Shown piece by piece: positions 1 through 6,250 of a DNA stretch of 35,599 nt. The position numbers and the translations under genes are program-made. The stretch is from contig CAZGBT010000010.1 of the NCBI GenBank assembly GCA_964524025.1, positions 1-35,599 on the forward strand. Direction: 5' to 3'. The notes beneath the pieces are model-generated. The model did no database searches. It saw only the letters and a program-made list of their open reading frames with translations, and was not told where the DNA came from. Source of the stretch: CAZGBT01 sp964524025 (GTDB lineage Archaea > Aenigmatarchaeota > Aenigmatarchaeia > CG10238-14 > EX4484-224). Position 1 is the first letter of the stretch; the number at the start of each line of letters is the position of its first letter.

Positions 1-82
1 CTCCACAATTTGGACAATAAAATTTAACAAAACTTTTCTTACCAAAAACGTTTACCTGGCAACTTGTACACCTAAAGACCAT
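1..82 (-). CDS. Small archaeal zinc-ribbon protein, N-terminal part (cut by window edge)
   Basis: The ATG is at 82-80 and 27 codons are visible before the left edge. The protein begins MVFRCTSC and reaches a second pair, CPNCG, about 17 residues later, giving two CxxC knuckles of a zinc ribbon. Spacing and size fit the archaeal small zinc-ribbon family (COG2888/DUF1610 type) linked to translation. In other archaea this gene often precedes elongation factor 1-beta, but the next gene is outside the window. Family assignment rests on a fragment, so it is moderate. Confidence 0.6.
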   Translation of the reverse strand, partial: MVFRCTSCQVNVFGKKSFVKFYCPNCG

Positions 83-131
83 ATCACTTTTTAGATTAAT
101 TAATTATATTATTATTTTTTCTCGAAGCGGT

Positions 132-950
132 TTATTTTACAGACGGGCCTGCGGGGATTCGAACCCCGACCACCACCTCTCTGCTTTCTATCGCAGGGTG
201 GTGTGCTTTCCGGCTTACACCACAGGCCCACTTAAGAGGCCTAACAAGTCTACAGAATTTATCAACTTCTTCATTAGCTATTCTTACTTTATAAAAGTGT
301 TTATTTATCCCTTTAGTCTGCTTGTATACCTTATATTTAAAGTGAAACAAATCAAGAATCTTAGTAAAATTGTGGATCAATTTTTCTGAAACACTTCCGA
401 AGTATATTTCTTTTCTACCCTTTCGTACATACCCATCCGAATCTATCAATCCTCTTAAAAATCCGATTAAAAACTTAGTTGAAAGCTTATTTACATTTTT
501 CTTCAAAGAAACAGTATGTGCTTTCTTTCCATTCCACTCTAAAAAATTTTTTATAAAACTTATAATTTCTTTTGAAACAACCCTTACTACAACGACGTTT
601 TTGCGATAATAGATATAAGGTTTTTTTGCTATTTTTTCTATAACATTAGCATAGTATTCAGCTATAAACCTTTCTTTTCTGTTAAAAGATATACATATCA
701 CATGCTTAAACCTTTTTTTATCGTAAAAATAAGAACCATCACCAGCAAATACCCCAATAAATTCACCTATTTTTTCTTCATCAGAAGTATCTATAACTAC
801 AGGTTTTATTTTTCTACCTCGTATTTTCCGCACATAATAATAGGCAGTTGTCTTCTTTAACCTCATCTCTTTACATATTTCATTCAAACTTTTACCTTGT
901 TTAATTAGCCTAAATAGTTTCTCTTTTTCCTTTTTCGTCAACCTATTCAC
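132..950 (-). CDS. LAGLIDADG homing endonuclease, frame runs through tRNA-Arg
   Basis: This 272-residue ORF starts with GTG. Residues 1-45 form a helix-turn-helix-like segment. Two LAGLIDADG helices follow: GEFIGVFAGDGS (about 62-73) and IGFLRGLIDSDGY (about 162-174), each ending in the acidic D-G pair that binds catalytic metal. Two motifs in one chain suggest a monomeric double-motif nuclease making a site-specific double-strand break. Residues from about 241 to the stop are simply the translation of the tRNA-Arg gene, so the functional protein probably ends near residue 240 or carries a meaningless tail. The tRNA is complete, so the gene lies upstream of it rather than inside its intron. 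It may be a relic or relocated intron-homing gene that uses the tRNA as target or docking site (inference). Confidence 0.85.
   Translation of the reverse strand: MNRLTKKEKEKLFRLIKQGKSLNEICKEMRLKKTTAYYYVRKIRGRKIKPVVIDTSDEEKIGEFIGVFAGDGSYFYDKKRFKHVICISFNRKERFIAEYYANVIEKIAKKPYIYYRKNVVVVRVVSKEIISFIKNFLEWNGKKAHTVSLKKNVNKLSTKFLIGFLRGLIDSDGYVRKGRKEIYFGSVSEKLIHNFTKILDLFHFKYKVYKQTKGINKHFYKVRIANEEVDKFCRLVRPLKWACGVSRKAHHPAIESREVVVGVRIPAGPSVK
144..229 (-). tRNA. tRNA-Arg(GCG) with 12-nt intron
   Basis: On the minus strand the acceptor stem GGGCCTG pairs with CAGGCCC, the discriminator is G, and no CCA is encoded. The D stem is GTGT/GCAC, the anticodon stem CCACC/GGTGG, and the T arm CGGGG-TTCGAAT-CCCCG. 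The anticodon loop is 19 nt rather than 7. Removing 12 nt after position 37 leaves the loop CTGCGAA with anticodon GCG. The mature tRNA is 74 nt. The whole gene lies inside the 3' end of the overlapping LAGLIDADG reading frame. Confidence 0.88.
179..190 (-). other. 12-nt BHB intron of tRNA-Arg, canonical position 37/38
   Basis: The anticodon stem CCACC/GGTGG continues directly into a 4-bp central helix CTGC/GCAG, with a 3-nt bulge AGA on the 3' side. The 5' cut falls in a small terminal loop starting GAT. Cutting after GA and after AG excises 12 nt and restores a 7-nt loop. There is no room for an inner helix, so this is a helix-bulge-loop form near the lower size limit for archaeal tRNA introns. 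Confidence 0.75.
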
Positions 951-1002
951 AAGATAAATTTTTGAACGATTCTACAAATTAATATAACAACCAACTGATA
1001 AT

Positions 1003-1665
1003 CTAAGGTAATACACTACTCCTTACTCCTTCAAGAGGTCTTACTATTTTAAATTTAAACTTACTTCTCCAGAAAGGTGAATTCAATTTTCTTTGCTCCA
1101 GAATAGCTTCTGGTGCTGCACATATAGGAGTACCTTTAATAAGCCCCTTATTTCTTTGGATGAGCTTAGAATCTATAGTTAGAATAACATCAATACCATA
1201 ATGAACGGCATTTTGAATAAGCAAAAAATCTTCTTTAGAATCGCTCAAAACAAAAGGAAAGAATTCTTTATGCAAAACTTTAAATTCTAACTCTTTTATA
1301 ACACCTCTTTCTACTAAGTTATCCAATTCTCTTATTACCATCTCACGTTTTACATCTCCATGAAATTTTTTCAAGCATTTTTTATGGTAGTCGCTAAGGA
1401 TATAGAGCTCGCTATCTTCTTTAAGCGTATCCATCGCTCTTATAATACTTCTCCAAAGTGCATATTCTCTGTTAGCAACATAAGTGCTTGCCCTTTCAAC
1501 TAATGCTGCAAAAATGCAATAATCTAAAAGAACTGAAACTTCTCTTAAAATTTCATAATAACATGGAATTGGAGATAATAAATATTGAGGGGTTTCTTTA
1601 AAAGTTGGTTTTTGGCTTCTAACAACTCTATACAGGCCTTTAAAATATTTTAGGCCGCCCTTCAC
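1003..1665 (-). CDS. PIN-domain protein (probable ribonuclease)
   Basis: This 220-residue protein starts with GTG. PIN-like acidic positions are visible: LLDYC (D48), KEDF (D146) and TIDSKL (D165), followed by a closing APEAIL segment typical of the last PIN strand-helix. The same order (D near a first strand, LW about 20 residues later, ED, D in a strand, then PE-LL) occurs in the larger PIN protein at 7621-8862, suggesting the two are distant relatives. PIN proteins are metal-dependent RNases that often act on tRNA or rRNA. No antitoxin gene lies next to it. It is divergent from the Nudix gene with 36 bp between them. The PIN call is good; the substrate is unknown. Confidence 0.65.
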   Translation of the reverse strand: MKGGLKYFKGLYRVVRSQKPTFKETPQYLLSPIPCYYEILREVSVLLDYCIFAALVERASTYVANREYALWRSIIRAMDTLKEDSELYILSDYHKKCLKKFHGDVKREMVIRELDNLVERGVIKELEFKVLHKEFFPFVLSDSKEDFLLIQNAVHYGIDVILTIDSKLIQRNKGLIKGTPICAAPEAILEQRKLNSPFWRSKFKFKIVRPLEGVRSSVLP

Positions 1666-1701
1666 AAAGTTAATAAAACGGTAAAAATTAAATTTTTCAG
1701 A

Positions 1702-2121
1702 ATGAAGATACCGAAATATCCTGTTAGTGTAAAAGCCGTGATAACGAGAAACAAAAAATTTCTGATGATTAAGAAAAAGAAGAATGGAAAGATAGATTTT
1801 AGCTTTCCAGGCGGCTTGGTAGAGAAAACTGAAAGTTTGGAAGATGCTTTAAAAAGAGAAGTAAAAGAGGAAATTGGTTTAGAAATAGAACCTTTAAGGG
1901 TAATCCATGCAACTAAATATAAACATCCTTCTGGAAGCGAAAATGTAGGAATTTATTTTTTATGCAAACCAAAAAGCGGAAAAATAAAGCTTGGCAGAGA
2001 AAAGGATCAAAAATTTCTAAAAGCTGTTTGGGTAGATGAAAAAGATGATATTCCAAAATGGGCGAAGGATTTGATTATTAAATTTAAGTATCTACTTAAA
2101 GATTATGGAGCTTATTTTTAG
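1702..2121 (+). CDS. Nudix hydrolase
   Basis: The 139-residue protein contains a full Nudix box (Gx5Ex7REUxEExGU) at about 37-60: GG, E after five residues, then REVKEEIGL. The glutamates coordinate Mg2+ for hydrolysis of nucleoside diphosphates linked to another group. The length is typical of small MutT/ADP-ribose pyrophosphatase-like enzymes. The substrate cannot be read from sequence. Its 3' end overlaps the next gene by 17 nt, suggesting co-translation. Confidence 0.92.
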   Translation: MKIPKYPVSVKAVITRNKKFLMIKKKKNGKIDFSFPGGLVEKTESLEDALKREVKEEIGLEIEPLRVIHATKYKHPSGSENVGIYFLCKPKSGKIKLGREKDQKFLKAVWVDEKDDIPKWAKDLIIKFKYLLKDYGAYF

Positions 2122-2383
2122 GATAGAAAATGAAAATTATAAAAAAGTTAGGGAATTGCTTTTAAAAGATGAAATAGCTTCTAAGGCTTCTTTAACATTT
2201 AGAGAAGGCAACGAATTTGGCGTAGAAGGTTATGTATGCTTAGTTTCTGGCCCAGAGGAATACTGCAAAAGAGTCAAAGAGTTGATAAAAGATTTTGCAA
2301 CCGAAATCGAAGACGAAGAGATAATAAAGAAAATAAGAGAAAAGGAAAAAGTAGCAATAGAGGGTTTAGGAAATTTATTTTAA
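2105..2383 (+). CDS. Small hypothetical protein, 92 aa
   Basis: I do not recognise the family. The protein is acidic, with predicted alternating strands and helices: a first strand MELIFRI, a strand pair with the segment EFGVEGYVCLVSG, then a long charged helix to the C-terminus. There is no signal peptide or membrane helix. It overlaps the Nudix gene by 17 nt in another frame and ends about 20 bp before tRNA-Gly, so it probably belongs to the Nudix transcript. The overlap and codon pattern make it a believable gene. Confidence 0.6.
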   Translation: MELIFRIENENYKKVRELLLKDEIASKASLTFREGNEFGVEGYVCLVSGPEEYCKRVKELIKDFATEIEDEEIIKKIREKEKVAIEGLGNLF

Positions 2384-2404
2384 GCTTATAAAAATTTAGT
2401 AGAA

Positions 2405-2477
2405 GCGCCGGTAGTCTAGCCTGGTAGGACACCAGCCTGCCACGCTGGAGGCCCGGGTTCAAATCCCGGCCGGCGCA
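2405..2477 (+). tRNA. tRNA-Gly(GCC)
   Basis: The acceptor stem is GCGCCGG/CCGGCGC with discriminator A. The D arm is GTC-type, the anticodon stem CCAGC/GCTGG has loop CTGCCAC (anticodon GCC), and the T arm is CGGG-type with TTCAAAT. It has no intron and no encoded CCA. Confidence 0.97.
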
Positions 2478-2511
2478 AAACAACTTATTTACTTAAACAA
2501 AAACTTAATTA

Positions 2512-3030
2512 ATGGTTTTTTTCAAGAAAAAGAAGGAAGAGAAAAAAATCGAAGAACCTATTTCTTTACCTACTATAGAAGAGTTGAAAAAAATTGTTGG
2601 AAAAGAGCAAGAAGAAGCTAAACCAAAAGAAATCTTAGCAATTCCAAAAGAGATTCCAGAAGAAATTCCTAAGGAAATTCCAAAGGAGGAAATAGAAAAA
2701 TTGCCAGCACCTCCAGTCCCTGTTTTTGTTAAGCTTGAAAAATATAACGAAATTCTTGATTTGCTTTCTTCCTCTAAAAAAGCTATAGAAACTTTGGTCA
2801 ATTCCATAAGTTTGCTTGAAGAAATAGAGGAGGTAAGAAAGGAAACAATAAGAACTATTAAATCTATATCCACAGTAGTTCAGGAAAGAATTTCTGATTT
2901 GGAAGGATACTTCTTAAAACCAGCTCTTAAACCAAAAGTAGAAAAGAAACTAAAAGAAATAGAAGGATTGGAAACTTTGATTAAAGATTTAAAATCACAG
3001 ATCCAAACTTTAAAAAGCAGGTTAGCTTAA
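2512..3030 (+). CDS. Hypothetical charged coiled-coil protein, 172 aa
   Basis: The family is not recognised. The protein opens with a K/E-rich stretch, then a proline-containing repeat around residues 38-65 (PKEI units repeated about four times), then KLEKYNEILDLLSSSKKAIETL and a long heptad-rich helix to the end. There is no signal peptide and no membrane segment. The layout (disordered linker, short motif, C-terminal coiled coil) suggests a structural or adaptor protein. The gene lies between two tRNA genes on the same strand and ends directly at the tRNA-Leu 5' end. Confidence 0.7.
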   Translation: MVFFKKKKEEKKIEEPISLPTIEELKKIVGKEQEEAKPKEILAIPKEIPEEIPKEIPKEEIEKLPAPPVPVFVKLEKYNEILDLLSSSKKAIETLVNSISLLEEIEEVRKETIRTIKSISTVVQERISDLEGYFLKPALKPKVEKKLKEIEGLETLIKDLKSQIQTLKSRLA

Positions 3031-3143
3031 GCAGGGGTGCCCGAGCCTGGCCAAAGGGGCGGGGCTCAAGGTCTTGAGCTCTGATTAATGAAGAGAAACC
3101 CCGTGGCGTAGAGCCTTCGTGGGTTCAAATCCCACCCCCTGCA
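3031..3143 (+). tRNA. tRNA-Leu(CAA) with 27-nt intron
   Basis: This is a class II tRNA. The acceptor stem is GCAGGGG/CCCCTGC with discriminator A, the anticodon stem CGGGG/CCCCG, and the T arm GTGGG-TTCAAAT-CCCAC. A long variable arm (about 3104-3118) has a GGC/GCC stem. The anticodon loop region is 34 nt long. Removing 27 nt after position 37 leaves CTCAAGA with anticodon CAA. No CCA is encoded. Confidence 0.92.
3071..3097 (+). other. 27-nt intron of tRNA-Leu(CAA), position 37/38
   Basis: The boundary is set by restoring a 7-nt anticodon loop. The 3' side has GAG pairing with loop bases CTC and a 3-nt bulge AAA before the CCCCG stem strand, as in a BHB motif. The central helix is only three clear pairs, so this is a relaxed BHB. 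A CTCAAG/CTTGAG pairing across the 5' junction is a competing fold. Confidence 0.75.
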
Positions 3144-3172
3144 TTTTTCAAACAAAAATCAAAAATAGTAAT

Positions 3173-3850
3173 GTGAAGATTAAACTTATCTTACTTATTA
3201 TTGGGTTAATGTTAATTCTCCTAGATTTTGTAGGACCTATAACAGGTTATTTTATAGGATTTAAAACAGAAAAAAGCCTGAAGTTTAAGCCCTTTTTCTC
3301 CATTCCTGGATCTATTTGCATAATCTTAGGATTTTTTAGAAGAAAGAAAACAAAACCAGAAGATATACTTTTAGACCTTTCTCATTTGGAAAGAAGAATA
3401 AGGTATCTAAAAGAATTGGAAGGAAAGTTGGGAGAAAGCCCTGAACCTTATAGGAAAAAAGCGAAAGAATTAGAAAGAGAAGCTTCTTTGTTGAGAAAAG
3501 AAAACCCAGAAGAGGGCTTTAAACTACTTCTACAAGCTTCGCTACTGTATGAAAAAGCAAGAGATATAGAGAAGATTCCCGAATTATATGCATACGTTAA
3601 AGCTGATGCCATTTCAACATTCGCAAGAGTTTATAAAGAAATTGACAAGTTAATTAGAGATTTGAAAAGGAGAAAAGAAATAGACCCTTACACCCATAGA
3701 TTAGCTGCAAGAATACTGGGAAGATGCGACATAATTTCAAAATATGCATCTAGTTTCGAAGATGAAGATTTAAGAAAACTTTCAACTGTCCTTGCAGCTA
3801 AATCATCCGAATTAGAGAGAATTTTAAGGTCCTATTTTAATCTTAGTTAA
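3173..3850 (+). CDS. Membrane-anchored helical protein, hypothetical
   Basis: The open frame begins inside tRNA-Leu, so I place the start at the GTG at 3173, which directly precedes the hydrophobic region. Residues 3-50 form two membrane segments (LILLIIGLMLILLDFVG and the FSIPGSICIILGFF region), followed by a basic RRKK stop-transfer. The remaining 175 residues are helical and charged, with spacing that looks like TPR or helical-bundle repeats. It would lie on the cytoplasmic side by the positive-inside rule. No enzyme motif is seen. It follows tRNA-Leu closely and may be read through from it. Confidence 0.65.
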   Translation: MKIKLILLIIGLMLILLDFVGPITGYFIGFKTEKSLKFKPFFSIPGSICIILGFFRRKKTKPEDILLDLSHLERRIRYLKELEGKLGESPEPYRKKAKELEREASLLRKENPEEGFKLLLQASLLYEKARDIEKIPELYAYVKADAISTFARVYKEIDKLIRDLKRRKEIDPYTHRLAARILGRCDIISKYASSFEDEDLRKLSTVLAAKSSELERILRSYFNLS

Positions 3851-3861
3851 AAATTTAAAAG

Positions 3862-4137
3862 TTAGCGGGAAAGTTGAAGTTCGTAAAGGACGTACAAAGT
3901 TCCTATTAATGCAAATATCCATCCTAGCAAACTAAAGATCGATGCAATTATTGACAAATCAACGCCTGCAATTTCTACACCACCTAGAACAGGAATTCCT
4001 CCAAATATTAAGAAGATTCCTGCAGTTAAAAGCCAATTCCAGCTCTTTTCTGTTTTTCTTCTTATTCCAATGTAATGAGCGAATATTACTGAAATTAGTA
4101 AAAGCAGACCGGAATCTAAAGTTTGACTGAATATCAT
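3862..4137 (-). CDS. Small membrane protein, three predicted helices, 91 aa
   Basis: The family is unknown. Three hydrophobic segments are visible (about residues 8-24, 34-52 and 64-86), with a basic RRK loop after the first, which should be cytoplasmic. It converges with the preceding gene with an 11-bp gap. The next feature upstream on its strand is the 20-codon acidic ORF. Length and hydrophobic pattern support a real gene; function is open. Confidence 0.6.
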   Translation of the reverse strand: MIFSQTLDSGLLLLISVIFAHYIGIRRKTEKSWNWLLTAGIFLIFGGIPVLGGVEIAGVDLSIIASIFSLLGWIFALIGTLYVLYELQLSR

Positions 4138-4140
4138 TAA

Positions 4141-4169
4141 TTAAAAATTAAAAAAAGAAAAGAAAAGTT
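4141..4169 (-). terminator. T-rich terminator after the 20-codon ORF
   Basis: Read on the minus strand, the stretch just past the stop at 4170 holds several T runs (up to seven) separated by single bases and no strong hairpin. This is the usual look of an archaeal oligo-T terminator. It also precedes the small membrane protein gene at 3862-4137. Confidence 0.45.
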
Positions 4170-4232
4170 TTATTCTTCTTCAAATTCTTCCTCGAACTCC
4201 TCTTCATCAAATTCCCATTCTTCCTCTTCCAT
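4170..4232 (-). CDS. Possible 20-residue acidic micro-protein
   Basis: An ATG at 4232 opens a 20-codon frame ending in TAA at 4170. The product is almost only Glu, Phe, one Asp and one Trp, with three spaced EEEF-like units (EEEEWEF, EEEF, EEEF). A TATA-like TTTTAAATATA lies about 30 nt upstream and a T-rich terminator directly follows, so the ORF forms its own tidy transcription unit. I know of no family. It could be a short acidic peptide binding a basic partner, or the transcript could be a small RNA and the frame chance. Confidence 0.4.
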   Translation of the reverse strand: MEEEEWEFDEEEFEEEFEEE

Positions 4233-4259
4233 ATTCTCTTTTGCTTACTTATCCTAACC

Positions 4260-4270
4260 TATATTTAAAA
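4260..4270 (-). promoter_or_regulatory. TATA-like box for the 20-codon ORF
   Basis: On the minus strand this reads TTTTAAATATA, centred about 33 nt before the ATG at 4232. That is the spacing expected for a leaderless or very short-leader archaeal gene. An A-rich stretch just upstream could act as BRE. Confidence 0.45.
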
Positions 4271-4277
4271 TTTTTGG

Positions 4278-4562
4278 TTAGAAGAAAAGGGAAAATATTC
4301 CTTTAAAAAGGAGTATTAAAAATGGTAAAAATATAAGATCTGAACTAGATTGAAAGTTTAGGATTAGGTAAAGAGAACAAATTATATCAACCAAGCTTAG
4401 GATTGCATAAAAAAAAGATTTAAAATAAAGTTGAGAGAAAAGGGTCCATAAACCTTTTATTAATAAAAGAAACCAAAAAATAAGGAATATTTTTGTTTTA
4501 ATAAAAAAGGAAATGAAAACTAGAACGTCTATTAAACCGAGAACTCTCAATAGCATAAGCAT
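4278..4562 (-). CDS. Small membrane protein, about four helices, 94 aa
   Basis: Nearly the whole protein is hydrophobic, with segments at about 4-24, 27-45, 48-68 and 74-94 separated by one or two charged residues (K, D). No polar domain or motif points to a function. The start (ATG at 4562) lies 28 bp from the SRP RNA 5' end, on the opposite strand, so the two probably share a divergent promoter region. Very AT-rich hydrophobic ORFs can be spurious, so confidence is moderate. Confidence 0.5.
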   Translation of the reverse strand: MLMLLRVLGLIDVLVFISFFIKTKIFLIFWFLLLIKGLWTLFSQLYFKSFFYAILSLVDIICSLYLILNFQSSSDLIFLPFLILLFKGIFSLFF

Positions 4563-4589
4563 TAATTTTAGTCTTGCAATTTTATAATT

Positions 4590-4916
4590 GCGGGGGGCAT
4601 GGTCGGGGGGCTAGGCCTCCCCTACCTGTGCGAAAGGCACAGGTGGCAAACGGTCTACATGGCCGACCTATAGCCCGAGGGCGGTACTAGCCTAAACGTT
4701 GCCCCAAGTAACTACGATGAAACTTCGACCCACAGGGTCTTGCTACTAGTGAACCGGGTTAGGCCCGGAAGGTGGGGAGAGAAAATGGAAATAAACTCCC
4801 CATTCGAAGGAGCAGCCCTAAGCTAGTAGCAAGGCGCTTGTGGGGGTATCGGGGTTGAGAAAGTTGCTTGGAAAAAGCAACGTTTAGGCTAGTATCCACC
4901 AAGGGCGGCCCCCCGC
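4590..4916 (+). ncRNA. Signal recognition particle RNA (7S), interrupted by an intron
   Basis: The ends pair perfectly (gcgggggg at 4590-4597 with ccccccgc at 4909-4916). The Alu-domain core with its apical hairpins follows, including the archaeal-style AGCCCGAGGG segment near 4672. The distal S domain is enclosed by TGCTACTAG/CTAGTAGCA (4741-4749 with 4823-4831). Helix 8 has the universal GTGAACCGGGTTAGG ... GGAA ... AGCAGCCCTAAGC signature for SRP54 binding, but a 37-nt insertion sits right after GGAAG. With the insertion removed, the loop reads CCC-GGAA-GGG-AGCAGCC and the RNA is 290 nt. With SRP19 and SRP54 it targets ribosomes to the Sec translocon. Confidence 0.95.
4772..4808 (+). other. 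37-nt BHB-type intron in the SRP RNA helix 8 loop
   Basis: The insertion folds as a BHB motif. The inner helix is TGGGGAG (4773-4779) with CTCCCCA (4796-4802). The 4-bp central helix is CGGA (4766-4769) with TTCG (4803-4806). The 5' bulge is AGG (4770-4772) and the 3' bulge AAG (4807-4809). Cutting after the second base of each bulge, the normal EndA rule, removes exactly 4772-4808 and joins CCCGGAAG to GGAGCAGCC. That recreates the universally conserved GGAA-loop consensus without mismatch. GAAGG occurs at both junctions, so exact ends depend on the splicing rule. Splicing is not proven by sequence. Confidence 0.85.
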
Positions 4917-4927
4917 ATTTATTAAAT

Positions 4928-5671
4928 ATGGAGAAAAGCGAAATGCTACCAGCAATTTGCGTAGGAATTCTCCTATTCCTAATTTTCTACCCATCAATTT
5001 TCTTCTATAAAACCCAAACAAGCATATTGCCAGTAAACAGGACTGTAATAGAAACGGTTTCAGTAATAAACAGAGCAGAAATTTTTTTACCTGCTGTAAG
5101 CAGTCAAGGCAAAGGGGTTGTTACCCCTCTCATAGTAGAAGTAAAGCCAGGTGATGGGAAAGTTTTAGTAAACATAAACCAATTGCTCTTTTGGGTTGAT
5201 ACTCAACAATCTATTCAAATAGCAAAAAGAGTTGCTGAAAAATATACAAAAATAGATTTAAGCAAGTATGATTTAATCTATACAATCGAAACAAATGCTT
5301 CTCTAGTCGAAGGTCCATCTGCTGGAGCTGCGATTACGATAGCAACCATAGCAGCTTTACTTAACAAAAGTTTGAACAAAAGCGTTATGATAACCGGAAC
5401 TATAAATCCAGATGGTAGTATAGGTCCTGTAGGAGGTATAATGGCCAAAGCTTCAGCTGCAAAAGATATAGGTGCAAAATTGTTTTTAGTACCAAAAGGT
5501 CAAGGAACCTACATAAACTACGTTCCTGTAAAACAATGTGAACAAATAGGTTTTATGACCTATTGCGTAATAGAATATAAACCAAAAAGAGTTACTATTT
5601 CAAAAGAGGTTGGAATAGAAGTTAAAGAAGTTTCAAATATAGAAGAAGCTCTAAAATATTTCATTTATTAA
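4928..5671 (+). CDS. Membrane-anchored Lon-like (S16) serine protease
   Basis: The frame opens upstream inside the SRP RNA, so I take the ATG at 4928, 12 nt past it; the ATG at 4943 is also possible. Residues about 7-27 form one membrane anchor. The Lon proteolytic domain follows: EGPSAG carries catalytic Ser131, and GGIMAKASAAK carries Lys174. The 43-residue Ser-Lys spacing equals that of bacterial Lon. There is no AAA+ ATPase domain, so this is a stand-alone S16 protease, probably facing outward if the N-terminus is an uncleaved signal anchor. It sits just before an M50 membrane protease gene, suggesting membrane protein quality control. Confidence 0.88.
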   Translation: MEKSEMLPAICVGILLFLIFYPSIFFYKTQTSILPVNRTVIETVSVINRAEIFLPAVSSQGKGVVTPLIVEVKPGDGKVLVNINQLLFWVDTQQSIQIAKRVAEKYTKIDLSKYDLIYTIETNASLVEGPSAGAAITIATIAALLNKSLNKSVMITGTINPDGSIGPVGGIMAKASAAKDIGAKLFLVPKGQGTYINYVPVKQCEQIGFMTYCVIEYKPKRVTISKEVGIEVKEVSNIEEALKYFIY

Positions 5672-5680
5672 TTTTAGATT

Positions 5681-6250
5681 GTGAAATTCACTCTAAAAGA
5701 AATAGCACAACTTCTTCTAGCTACAATAGCTTTAATAATAATCTTTTCCTTTCAAGCTGGGGGTTTCGACCTAGAAAATTTTTATGCTTATGTAATAGCA
5801 GTTTTAACAGGATTTTTGCTTCATGAGCTAGCTCACAAATATATGGCTTCTAGATTTGGGTGCGAAGCTTTTTTTAAAATCTGGCCTCAAGGCTTAGTTA
5901 CAGGTTTTTTACTAATGTTTTTTGGAATAAAATGTGCCGCCCCTGGCTATATCTCTATTTTCCCTTATAAATTTGCGAGATGGGGATTCAGAAGGAGACA
6001 TTTAACGATAAGAGAAGAAGGAATAATAGCTTTAAGCGGCTTACTCGTTAACCTATTTTTTACGATCTTATTTTTCTTCATACCAGCAAATTTTGCAAAA
6101 ATAATAGCTTTAACAAATTGCTGGATCTTAGTTTTTAACTTAATACCAATTCCACCTCTAGATGGCTCTAAAATTTTGATGTGGGACCATTCAATTTGGG
6201 TTTCTTTGCTCATACTTTCTTGTGCTTTGCTTTTCGTATTACTTATATGA
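5681..6250 (+). CDS. Site-2-protease-like M50 zinc metalloprotease
   Basis: This 189-residue integral membrane protein starts with GTG. The zinc motif HELAH is at 48-52 within a hydrophobic helix, and the second M50 signature NLIPIPPLDG is at about 153-162, with Asp161 as the third zinc ligand. It lacks the PDZ domain of bacterial RseP. M50 enzymes cut membrane-spanning segments. The gene lies 9 nt after the Lon-like protease and overlaps EndoQ by ATGA, so the three are probably one operon. Confidence 0.92.
   Translation: MKFTLKEIAQLLLATIALIIIFSFQAGGFDLENFYAYVIAVLTGFLLHELAHKYMASRFGCEAFFKIWPQGLVTGFLLMFFGIKCAAPGYISIFPYKFARWGFRRRHLTIREEGIIALSGLLVNLFFTILFFFIPANFAKIIALTNCWILVFNLIPIPPLDGSKILMWDHSIWVSLLILSCALLFVLLI

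Noticed and set aside
2274..2483. Minus-strand frame with a CFAGRDLNPGLQRGR-like translation
   Set aside because: It is the usual antisense translation of a tRNA (here tRNA-Gly) plus the shadow of a real gene.
2638..2700. Repeated GAAATTCC/AAAGAGATTCC units in the coiled-coil gene
   Set aside because: It is an in-frame PKEI-type codon repeat inside the protein, not a regulatory or mobile repeat.
3119..3172. N-terminal extension of the membrane protein into tRNA-Leu
   Set aside because: It translates the tRNA 3' end; GTG at 3173 directly precedes the membrane segment.
4868..4927. N-terminal extension of the Lon-like protease
   Set aside because: It lies within the 3' part of the SRP RNA and has no domain; the ATG at 4928 gives the expected short signal anchor.
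6181..6246. Extension of EndoQ upstream of 6247
   Set aside because: It reads through the M50 gene in another frame, and the PHP domain starts at MRIIADFHIH.
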